Source: Bacteroidota bacterium
GTDB lineage: Bacteria; Bacteroidota; Bacteroidia; Bacteroidales; Prolixibacteraceae
Assembly: GCA_030691295.1 (NCBI GenBank)
Contig: JAUYEQ010000475.1
Coordinates: 1 to 7,681 of the forward strand
DNA length: 7,681 nucleotides
Reading direction: 5' to 3'
Shown here: piece after piece, positions 1 through 5,585 of the stretch
How positions within the stretch are numbered: position 1 is the stretch's first letter
How the letters are laid out: every line of letters starts with the position of its first letter
Notes under the pieces: generated by a model
Database searches by the model: none
What the model was told of the DNA's origin: nothing
What the model saw: only the letters and a program-made list of their open reading frames with translations
Translations under genes and position numbers: made by a program

Positions 1-1
1 G

Positions 2-805
2 TTTTCGGCTACACTGACAGAAGACGTGGCGGCCATGATCGACAGCTATTTTTACGATCCTGAGACCATTGAAATTCAGAATCAGGGAACTCCGCTTGAA
101 CAGATTTCCCAATATTATTATGCTGTACCAAATTTTTACACCAAGATAAGCCTGCTCGAAAATTTGCTCGCCGATACGGAAGAGTTTCAGCGGGTGTTGA
201 TTTTTGTTTCAAGCAAGCAGTTTGCCGATCGGGTTTTCGAATTGCTTGATCCGGTTTTTCCTGAACAAATCGGTGTTTTACACTCCAATAAATCACAAAA
301 TTACCGGATCAACGCACTGGAACGTTTCAGAAGTGGAACTTCGCGTATGTTGATTGCCACCGATGTAGCTTCACGTGGACTGGACATTGCTGATATTTCA
401 CATGTTATCAACTTCGATACGCCTGAAAATCCTGAAGATTACATTCATCGTACCGGCAGAACAGGCCGTGCAGAAAAAGCAGGGATTGCCATCACTTTTG
501 TGAACGAGATAGAGACTAAATTCCTTTCTGAAATAGAAAAGTTCATGAGTCGGCCATTGGAAGAAAAACCACTTCCGGCGGGATTGAAAGTTTCGAACAT
601 TTTTACCGATGAGGAGCGTCCGGTCATGTTTGACAAGGATTATCTCGGAAAACCAAATGCCATCAATGATTCGCACGGCGCTTTTCATGAGAAAAAGGAG
701 AAAAACAAAAAAGTAAACCTCGGAGGTCCCGGTGAGCGGAAACCAAGAAAAACAAAGCCCGTCAACCGTGGAGTAATGAAAAAAAGAGCTGCAAAAAATA
801 AATAA
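2..805 (+). CDS. DEAD-box ATP-dependent RNA helicase, C-terminal part (5' end outside window)
   Basis: This gene encodes an ATP-dependent RNA helicase that would unwind or remodel RNA in the cytoplasm, for example in ribosome assembly or mRNA turnover. The reading frame is open from base 2, so the start lies to the left; the GTG at 26 is internal. The first visible residues, FSATL, are helicase motif III (SAT). Counting from base 2, the RecA-like domain 2 follows: motif IV VLIFVSSK (65-72), the segment HSNKSQNYR (94-102), motif V ATDVASRGLDIA (119-130) and motif VI HRTGRTGRA (149-157), with its arginine finger. The last ~40 residues are a Lys/Arg-rich tail, typical of RhlE/CshA-like proteins and probably RNA-binding. 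Domain 1 (Q motif, Walker A, DEAD box) cannot be seen, so the subfamily is left open. The stop codon at 803-805 lies one base from the stop of the convergent glycosyltransferase gene, with no terminator hairpin between. Confidence 0.95.
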   Translation, partial: FSATLTEDVAAMIDSYFYDPETIEIQNQGTPLEQISQYYYAVPNFYTKISLLENLLADTEEFQRVLIFVSSKQFADRVFELLDPVFPEQIGVLHSNKSQNYRINALERFRSGTSRMLIATDVASRGLDIADISHVINFDTPENPEDYIHRTGRTGRAEKAGIAITFVNEIETKFLSEIEKFMSRPLEEKPLPAGLKVSNIFTDEERPVMFDKDYLGKPNAINDSHGAFHEKKEKNKKVNLGGPGERKPRKTKPVNRGVMKKRAAKNK

Positions 806-806
806 T

Positions 807-1925
807 TTATTCCTCCAGCAACCGTATGATTTTCATCGCATTCTGATGGTTTGAAAACGCATCTTCCAGAATTAACTTTCGCTTTTCGATTTCTTCCGAA
901 GTAAAATCCTGCTGAAACAATTCGTTTACCCGGTCAATCATTTCTTTCGGCGTATCAGCCAGATGGCAAAGATGTTCCAACCCGGTTTTATGGACCATCG
1001 GCGTGTTGGCGATGCAAAACCTTCCGGAGAAAAGTGAAGCAAGCAATTTTAATTTAAGCCCGGTATCCTGAAATGTGGGCAGCAAACTTATGTGCGCATC
1101 CCGAATTATAGTTTCCATCTGGTCATTTTCTGGATTTGCAACCAATTGAATATTTGGGTACTGACTGATTTTTTGTGCCAGCCGTGCGTCTGGATTTTTA
1201 CCTGCAATGATTACCGGAAGATCAATTTTGCTGAAAACATTTGCAAGCAGATATTCCACGGCCTGGATGTTTTCGGATACCGATAGATTTCCATGAAAAA
1301 GGATGTATTTGCCCCGACCCAATTTAGATTTGATTTCGCTGAAGGGATGAAAGGCCGGAATAAAGTGCGAATGGCCGTAATTGTGATCGAAATAATAGTT
1401 GTCGTTGGGCGAAATGCAAAGTAAATGCGATGCGTTTTTTAGAATAGTTTCATACCGTTTAAGTTTGCAGGCTTCCATCCTGAAAAATAATTTCCTGAAG
1501 ATATTTCGTTCCGCTTTGTACAAATTCAGGTAATATTCGTGCTCAACATTGTGGGTTCGTACCAGGCGAAGTTGGCTGTCAAGTAATGTATCATCAAGAT
1601 AATAGCAGGTATGTAATCCTTCAAAAATAATTGGTGAATCGTTCGAAGATAAATTAATCAATAGCTGATCGTTAATTCGTGTAACTACAATGTATGGTTT
1701 AGCTGAAAATTGGAACCGGATTCCCTTTCTTCTTGGATAGTAATACACATTCGCACAGTATTTTTCGAGCCCGGATGCCTGCAGGCGATCGTATTCAAAA
1801 CAGTGAAGGTAAACAGAAACGCCACACTCCGAAAGCGCTTTTACTTTGTAAAAAATATCAATTACACCGCCGTAATCTGGTGGATATGGAATGTTAAATG
1901 CTACCAGTTGAATTGATTTTTCCAT
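807..1925 (-). CDS. GT4-type (group 1) glycosyltransferase
   Basis: This is a predicted sugar-nucleotide-dependent retaining glycosyltransferase with the GT-B fold, acting at the cytoplasmic face on a lipid-linked or polysaccharide acceptor. Donor and acceptor cannot be told from sequence. From the start chosen here it has 372 residues, normal for the family. The N-terminal domain begins with the nucleotide-fold strand QLVAFNIPYPPDYGG (6-20), including the glycine loop, and contains RTHNVEHEYY (123-132). The C-terminal domain begins near FHGNLSVSEN (210-219), and the donor-site region is DTGLKLKLLASLFSGR (287-302). In that segment the usual second glutamate of the E-x7-E motif appears to be Ala, so donor contacts may differ. 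The frame extends upstream to an ATG at 1985, but those 20 codons run through a hairpin, and the protein fold starts at MEKSIQLV, so 1925 is preferred. A TATATTTA word (minus strand, 1943-1950) resembles the Bacteroidota -7 element. No adjacent polysaccharide cluster is seen. Confidence 0.88.
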   Translation of the reverse strand: MEKSIQLVAFNIPYPPDYGGVIDIFYKVKALSECGVSVYLHCFEYDRLQASGLEKYCANVYYYPRRKGIRFQFSAKPYIVVTRINDQLLINLSSNDSPIIFEGLHTCYYLDDTLLDSQLRLVRTHNVEHEYYLNLYKAERNIFRKLFFRMEACKLKRYETILKNASHLLCISPNDNYYFDHNYGHSHFIPAFHPFSEIKSKLGRGKYILFHGNLSVSENIQAVEYLLANVFSKIDLPVIIAGKNPDARLAQKISQYPNIQLVANPENDQMETIIRDAHISLLPTFQDTGLKLKLLASLFSGRFCIANTPMVHKTGLEHLCHLADTPKEMIDRVNELFQQDFTSEEIEKRKLILEDAFSNHQNAMKIIRLLEE

Positions 1926-1956
1926 TTTTTCTAATTTGATTCTAAATATAGAAAAT

Positions 1957-1986
1957 AAAAAAACATGAATCGATTTTCGATTCATG
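1957..1986 (-). terminator. hairpin plus T-tract, minus-strand terminator
   Basis: A perfect 10-bp stem (1964-1973 CATGAATCGA with 1977-1986 TCGATTCATG) closes a 3-base loop. Read on the minus strand it is followed directly by seven T (1957-1963), then A and four more T, which is the layout of an intrinsic terminator. It would stop minus-strand transcription arriving from the right and so insulate the glycosyltransferase gene. No intact minus-strand gene lies to the right, only the doubtful remnant at 2192-2391, so it may have outlived the gene it served. An attenuator in a long leader of the glycosyltransferase gene is a less likely alternative. Confidence 0.55.
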
Positions 1987-2403
1987 GTTTTCCTTAAATC
2001 CGCAGCATTAAAATTAGGATTTAAGAAATAGTCATTTTCAGGTTTGATGCCTTAAAATTTGACGTTATTAGTTCAATAACTGCTTCGTGATTTCACTTTA
2101 AGGTTTCTGTAGCACTACCAGCGATGGTATTCAACAAACAAACTGATACCATTCTTTTTTTCTCTCTAAAAAAGTGCGACAATGCATACTTCTATTTGAA
2201 TATACTCTGACTGTCAATTAGTTGCGTTTTAAGTATAAACATACCAGTCCCATCGGCATTGAAAATCATTTGGTATTTACCCCAATAACAGGTTGTATTT
2301 TTTTGTAGAAAACAGTTTTAGAATTTGTTGTCGCCCCCGTTTTATCCATTTTGAGGGGACAACCATGAAACGAAAAATAAATTTCTTCAACCTAAAACTT
2401 GGC
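1987..2403. other. gene-poor spacer left of the IS element
   Basis: No intact gene is visible in these ~417 bases. Three things can be seen. A 7-bp stem (ATGGTAT 2124-2130 with ATACCAT 2146-2152) is followed by a T-rich run (2153-2167), which could be a weak plus-strand terminator. A stem GTTGTC-CCCC / GGGGACAAC (2327-2337 with 2355-2363, one bulged G) has a 17-base loop and no T-tract. A degraded-looking minus-strand reading frame lies at 2192-2391 (separate entry). The last bases before the IS do not encode the missing N-terminus of the hepT gene found on the other side of the element in any of the three plus frames. Confidence 0.5.
2192..2391 (-). pseudogene. possible decayed minus-strand gene, unassigned
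   Basis: I do not recognise a family. On the minus strand a frame without stops runs from 2391 through an ATG at 2349 to an A7 run (2298-2304). There a -1 step joins it to a second frame that reads ...CYWGKYQMIFNADGTG... and ends at the TAG 2192-2194. The aromatic and glycine-rich stretch with FNADGTG looks like a beta-hairpin of a small secreted or lipocalin-like protein, and it reads like coding sequence rather than chance. The whole would be only ~66 residues, with no start that fits well. The minus-strand terminator at 1957-1986 lies downstream of it in the right orientation. The weakness is length: two short open stretches joined at a homopolymer can arise by chance. Confidence 0.25.
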
Positions 2404-2418
2404 GTAACTATTCAGTCG
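2404..2418 (+). repeat. IS66 left terminal inverted repeat
   Basis: GTAACTATTCAGTCG is the exact reverse complement of 3926-3940. The terminal GTAA matches IS66-family ends. One further base pair (C2403/G3941) also pairs and may be chance. Confidence 0.85.
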
Positions 2419-2682
2419 ATATAATTCACAATTATTAATCGTATTTGTTTTGTTCTCCGATTTTCTGTTGATAACTTTTTGTATTCAGAAACCTGAACCC
2501 CGCGAGGTTTTCATGGAGGGGTATTTTGAGTGTTCGTGCTGTAAAATACGCCACTCTCGTGAGCTTAAAATTATTTTTTCTCTGTTTTTCATTTCTCTGT
2601 TTGTCAGTGTGTTAATAACTTTTGGTTGCTTTTCTGGCATTTCATGTTTGATCCATCCATTTTTGCATAAAAACAAGGGCGG

Positions 2683-2838
2683 ATGAACCAGGAGCAAAAG
2701 ATACAAGAGTTGTATTCGATGATTTACGCGTTGATCAATGAGGTTGAAAGCCTGAAAAGGGTCAATATGGAACTTCGGCGCGAGAATGATTCCTTAAAGA
2801 GGCAGAATGCTGTGCTCAAAAGTGAACTTGACAAATGA
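2683..2838 (+). CDS. small coiled-coil ORF, N-terminal piece of the IS66 transposase
   Basis: This 51-residue frame is too short for standard ORF cut-offs. It is almost wholly a coiled coil: heptad-spaced hydrophobic residues run through INEVESLKRVNMELRRE and on to the C-terminal VLKSELDK. IS66 transposases (TnpC) begin with such a leucine-zipper-like helix, used for multimerisation and normally fused to the rest of the protein. Here it ends at TGA 2836-2838, which overlaps the ATG (2835-2837) of the next frame as ATGA. Its own ATG likewise overlaps the TGA (2684-2686) of a hydrophobic upstream frame. Overlaps of this kind can allow translational coupling, so split subunits are possible. The loss of the linker that normally follows this helix makes decay of a once continuous transposase the simpler reading. 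Confidence 0.55.
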   Translation: MNQEQKIQELYSMIYALINEVESLKRVNMELRRENDSLKRQNAVLKSELDK

Positions 2839-3910
2839 CCGATACCCCGGATGCAATCGTGGAACACAAACCCAACTATTGTGCCTGCTGTGGCGAAGAC
2901 CTTGGCAAATATGAAGCCCATTTTGTTGGACATCGACAGGCAATCGACATGCCGCCCATCCAACCAATTGTTACCGACCACCAGGTTTTCAGGATTCATT
3001 GCCAGTGCGGGCACGCCAACCAGGGTTCATATCCTGCCGGCATTATTCCCCGGTAAGTTATGGGCCAGGGGTACAATCGCTGGTTTCCTATTTGAGCGTA
3101 CGCCAATACTTGCCGGTTGAGCGTGTAACCGAGTTGCTGACTTCTGTGTTTGGCCTTTCGCTTTCGACTGGTGGGGTTTGTTACCTGCTTGATAAGGTCA
3201 GGCAAAAAGCCACTCCGGCTTATGAAACGATCAGGCAGGTTGTCCTGAACGGAAAGGCGATTGGCGCCGATGAAACAGGGGTCAACATCAATGGCAGGAA
3301 CCACTGGGCATGGGCTTTCCAAAACCCGATGGCCACCTATATTGCCATCAACAAAAGCCGCGGTTCAAAGGCCATTGAAAAGATTATGCCCGAAGGGTTT
3401 GAAAAAAACATACTGGTTACCGATTGCTGGGCTGCTTACTTTTCACAGAACGCCGCCGGGCACCAGTTATGCACCGCCCATTTGTTGCGCGAACTAAAAT
3501 TCCTTGCCCAAAAATATCCCGATGAGCCCTGGGCTCCAAAGCTTTCAAAACTGATAACGGAAGCAATCCATGATCGCAGAGAAAACAAGCTCACCCCACA
3601 AAAATCGGATGAGACCATCCAGTCCTTCATGCAGCTTATTGCAGAACCCGTAAATCAAAAAATCAAAGAACTTATAACGTTTCAAAAACGAATGGTCAAA
3701 TATTCCGGTTACGTTTTTGCATTTTTGGATAACCCAAACATCCCACCCGACAATAATGCTTCTGAAAGAGCCATCCGAAATTTTAATGTCAAACTCAAGG
3801 TGAGCAATTTTTTCAAATCAGCCAAAGGTTCCGAAAACTATGCGGTGATCCGATCTATTATCGATACCGCTATTAAAACAACCAGAACCCTTATCTCGCT
3901 ACTCAATTAA
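2835..3910 (+). pseudogene. IS66-family transposase, frameshifted
   Basis: This would be the DDE transposase catalysing cut-and-paste movement of the element. The first part (frame from ATG 2835) is the IS66 zinc-finger domain: CACCGEDL, then RQAIDMPP and the second cysteine pair CQCGH. It reaches ...SYPAGIIPR and stops at TAA 3054-3056. The remainder is one frame back and resumes as PVSYGPGVQSL, exactly where related proteins read PV-YGP, so one -1 step at CCCC (3048-3051) restores a continuous alignment. The catalytic residues are present: Asp in GADETG (codon 3269), Asp in VTDCWAAY (codon 3422) and Glu in DNNASERAIRN (codon 3764). The linker with the NSSNSSKPPS and GGQPGH motifs, usual between coiled coil and zinc finger, is absent. 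Two defects make activity unlikely. No classical X XXY YYZ slippery heptamer is in phase at the second break. Confidence 0.85.
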
Positions 3911-3925
3911 TCGCTAATTTAGGCC

Positions 3926-3940
3926 CGACTGAATAGTTAC
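3926..3940 (-). repeat. IS66 right terminal inverted repeat
   Basis: CGACTGAATAGTTAC is the exact reverse complement of the left end at 2404-2418. It marks the right border of the element; hepT codons begin at the next base. Confidence 0.85.
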
Positions 3941-4204
3941 GATTCTTTTTTATCCGATGACAAAACCATGGATGCAGTTGTTCGTAATTTTGAGATAATT
4001 GGAGAAGCTGCGAATCGGATTGACCCGGATTTTAGAGATGAAAATCCAGAAATTGAATGGATAAGAATTCGTGGATTGCGTAATCGAATAGTTCATGATT
4101 ACTTCGGGATTGATTATGAAATTGTATGGGATATTATTGAGACATATTTAGATGAATTAATTGACTGGCTGGATACAATAATTGACAATAATAAAGCCAC
4201 ATAG
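3941..4204 (+). pseudogene. hepT: HepT-like HEPN ribonuclease toxin (DUF86), 5'-truncated at the IS border
   Basis: HepT is the toxin of the MntA/HepT (MNT-HEPN) toxin-antitoxin type; family members cleave RNA and are neutralised by a nucleotidyltransferase antitoxin. The HEPN signature R-x4-H-x-Y is intact as RNRIVHDY, preceded by the family-typical VVRNFEIIGEAANRI. Codons matching the family (DSFLSDDKTMDAVV) begin exactly at the IS edge (3941), but the frame has no ATG before 3968, so at most 78 residues would be made from a standard start. Full-length HepT is ~110-115 residues, and about 27 N-terminal residues (helix 1) are gone and not found left of the IS. No MntA gene is in the window. 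The remnant is probably inert because helix 1 shapes the dimer, but the catalytic half is undamaged. Confidence 0.75.
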
Positions 4205-4360
4205 CCCACAATCGGGTACAGCGGTTCATCAAGATGTGGAGCAATTTTCTCATAATAGGTTAGCGACAATTCATCAAAAACAAATCTCATACAAAATCCA
4301 TCCGGCAACGGGAGGTCTTTTCTTTTTGTGCTACATTTGGCCGCTGTGAAATATGTTTTT
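4205..4360 (-). pseudogene. unassigned minus-strand coding-like fragment
   Basis: The minus strand here reads ...KRKDLPLPDGFCMRF, then VFDELSLTYYEKIAPHL, then DEPLYPIVGYVA. Codon choice and residue mix look coding, unlike the low-complexity repeats on its right or the antisense of hepT on its left. The frame stays open on both sides (4114-4548), but those extensions overlap a real gene and a repeat, so only the central ~50 residues are credible. I do not recognise the family. It has no start, and it ends against the hepT stop codon, so it is most likely a piece of a gene broken by the rearrangements around the IS element. Confidence 0.3.
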
Positions 4361-4368
4361 TTTGCGCA

Positions 4369-4397
4369 CAAACTTTGAACCTGAAACGGTAAACTTA
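4369..4397 (+). repeat. 29-bp direct repeat, copy 1 (period-7 words)
   Basis: This copy begins CAAACTTTGAAC and matches 4546-4574 at 25 of 29 positions. After the first base it parses into 7-base words of the AAACTTT type. The two copies flank the palindrome at 4431-4524. Confidence 0.7.
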
Positions 4398-4430
4398 AGT
4401 ACTCTCCGATAGTCAAAATATTAAAAAAAA

Positions 4431-4524
4431 TGCCACCAAGTCTCCAAGTCACCAAATTGCACAAAAAGCTGAAATTCAGGTAATATTTATTGGTGCGTTT
4501 TGGTGATTTAGTGTTTTGGTGGCA
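4431..4524. repeat. imperfect palindrome of period-8 CACCAA words
   Basis: The arms 4431-4462 and 4493-4524 are inverted copies (25 of 32 positions pair) around a 30-base loop that contains a small palindrome, CTGAAATTCAG (4469-4479). Each arm is built from 8-base words of the form ACCAAGTC or ACCAAAAC. An outer pair, CTCCGA (4404-4409) with TCGGAG (4535-4540), extends the symmetry. It could fold as a long cruciform or RNA hairpin ahead of prmA. No coding sequence is seen in it. A REP/MITE-like intergenic repeat family is the likeliest class. Confidence 0.65.
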
Positions 4525-4545
4525 AAAATAGTTTTCGGAGTAACT

Positions 4546-4574
4546 CAAACTTTGAACTTAAAACGTTAAACTTT
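4546..4574 (+). repeat. 29-bp direct repeat, copy 2, abutting prmA
   Basis: This is the second copy of the 4369-4397 repeat, ending nine bases before the prmA ATG. Its 7-base words continue as AAACTTT, GAACTTA, AAACGTT, AAACTTT, AAACGCT. The repeat therefore occupies the place where the prmA promoter and ribosome-binding region should be. Confidence 0.7.
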
Positions 4575-4583
4575 AAACGCTAT

Positions 4584-5417
4584 ATGAATTATACAAAAAT
4601 CACCTTCACCCTCAATCCTGACAATCAGGAGAACCGCGAAATACTGGTCGCTTTACTTTCCGATCTGGCTTTTGAAAGTTTTGACGAAACCGAAGAACTG
4701 GTAATGGGATACATTCCCGGAGAAACTGTTGATCTGGAACAAATCGGGGAAATTACCACTTCCCTACCCTTTTCTGTTCAGGTTGAAAATGAAATGATTC
4801 CGGATCAGAACTGGAATGAAGTATGGGAAAAGAACTATTTCAAACCTTTGCTGATAGGCAATCGCTGTTTGGTTCGGGCGCCGTTTCATACCGAATTTGA
4901 GCCAGCCGAATTCGAACTGGTAATTGAACCAAAAATGGCGTTCGGAACAGGAAACCATGAAACTACTACGCTGGTGGCCGAACAAATTCTGAACATGGAT
5001 CTTTCAGGAAAAACGGTTTTGGACATGGGTTGCGGAACCGGAATCCTGGGAATGCTCGCCTCACTTAAAGGCGCGAAAAGCGTGATGGCCATCGACATCG
5101 ACACATGGTCGTTTGAAAGTACAGTTGAAAATGCGCGTTTGAACAACATCTTTAATCTGGAAGCAAAATTGGGTGATGCAAGTTTGCTCGGAAATGAAAG
5201 CTTTGAAATCATCTTTGCCAACATCCATAAAAATGTGATCATTAACGATTTACCTGCTTACGAAAGTGTATTGAAATCAGGAGGAAAACTATACCTGAGC
5301 GGTTTTTATACCCACGACATGCCCGATGTAAAATCAAAAGCAGAATCGCTAGGCCTCAAGGAAACCGGGTTTCACGAAAAGAATAACTGGGTAGTTTATT
5401 CATTTGACAAACCCTAA
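4584..5417 (+). CDS. prmA: ribosomal protein L11 methyltransferase
   Basis: PrmA is a cytoplasmic S-adenosylmethionine-dependent enzyme that methylates lysines and the N-terminus of ribosomal protein L11; loss is usually tolerated. The product has 277 residues, close to the Bacteroidota form. The N-terminal ~90 residues form the L11-recognition domain. The catalytic domain contains the PrmA hallmark FGTGNHETT (120-128), the SAM-binding loop VLDMGCGTGILG (145-156), the ribose-binding acid in AIDID (169-173), and FANIHKNVI (211-219), which is equivalent to the substrate-side motif. ATG 4584 starts the conserved first strand (MNYTKITFTL) and is the natural start. Upstream lies only repeat sequence, with no clear Shine-Dalgarno. 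The next gene starts 168 bases downstream beyond a heptad repeat array, so an operon with it is unlikely. No defects are seen. Confidence 0.95.
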   Translation: MNYTKITFTLNPDNQENREILVALLSDLAFESFDETEELVMGYIPGETVDLEQIGEITTSLPFSVQVENEMIPDQNWNEVWEKNYFKPLLIGNRCLVRAPFHTEFEPAEFELVIEPKMAFGTGNHETTTLVAEQILNMDLSGKTVLDMGCGTGILGMLASLKGAKSVMAIDIDTWSFESTVENARLNNIFNLEAKLGDASLLGNESFEIIFANIHKNVIINDLPAYESVLKSGGKLYLSGFYTHDMPDVKSKAESLGLKETGFHEKNNWVVYSFDKP

Positions 5418-5445
5418 GAAATGTTTATTCTTCAACTAAAAATAT

Positions 5446-5508
5446 TTGATAGTTGATAGCTTGAACTTGATAGCTGAAATACCATGTTTGATAGCTGATA
5501 GTTGATAT
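5446..5508 (+). repeat. heptanucleotide tandem array (TTGATAG type)
   Basis: Nine 7-base units follow one another in one register. Exact TTGATAG units lie at 5446, 5453, 5467 and 5488. Near copies lie at 5460 (CTTGAAC), 5474 (CTGAAAT), 5495 (CTGATAG) and 5502 (TTGATAT), and 5481 (ACCATGT) is degenerate. The array starts 28 bases after the prmA stop and ends 77 bases before the sigma factor start. A 7-bp stem (5432-5438 with 5450-5456) uses the first units but has no T-tract. No protein frame of meaning is seen. Confidence 0.7.
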
Positions 5509-5585
5509 TGGCCACTTTGCCTTTTTTCAATCGGAACAAAATTCTGTGCCTCACGTTTCAAGTAATATATTTATCGAGTATTACT

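Larger units (their letters stand above)
2404..3940 (+). mobile_element. IS66-family insertion sequence (ISBst12-like, transposase-only), probably defective
   Basis: The element is bounded by exact 15-bp inverted ends starting GTAACTATTC and carries an IS66-type transposase reading rightward, whose stop lies 30 bp from the right end. No tnpA or tnpB (the IS66 accessory genes) is present. That fits the transposase-only ISBst12-like subgroup, although such elements normally carry a single uninterrupted transposase frame. The 1537-bp length is modest for the family, and the missing transposase linker explains part of this. About 280 bp precede the first transposase-related start, an unusually long leader. 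The 8 bp on the left (AACTTGGC) and right (GATTCTTT) do not match, so there is no target duplication. The bases right of the element are in frame with hepT codons, so it lies against a truncated gene. Confidence 0.85.

Noticed and set aside
1926..1985. Upstream ATG of the glycosyltransferase at 1985
   Set aside because: The added residues come from a terminator-like hairpin and T-tract and precede the conserved first strand of the fold.
2327..2363. GTTGTC/GACAAC hairpin as a second mobile-element end or attC-like site
   Set aside because: No partner copy elsewhere in the window, no integrase, and no T-tract; its role cannot be supported.
2450..2686. Plus-strand 78-codon frame inside the IS leader as a confident gene
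   Set aside because: T-rich, no recognised family, and two possible starts. Kept only as a finding because its stop overlaps the next start.
3044..3056. Programmed -1 frameshift signal in the transposase
   Set aside because: The bases around CCCC do not form an X XXY YYZ heptamer in the incoming frame, and a separate linker loss already indicates decay.
2835..4204. A new multi-gene defence system formed by the small coiled-coil ORF, zinc-finger protein, nuclease-like protein and HEPN toxin
   Set aside because: The first three are pieces of one IS66 transposase, bounded by its inverted repeats, and the HEPN gene lies outside the right end and is truncated.
4114..4548. A 144-codon minus-strand frame across hepT's end, the spacer and the palindrome
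   Set aside because: Its C-terminal third is antisense to hepT and its N-terminal third is translated repeat; only the centre looks coding and is listed as a fragment.
5446..5508. CRISPR array
   Set aside because: Units are 7 bases with no spacers between them, so this is a simple tandem repeat; no cas genes are present.
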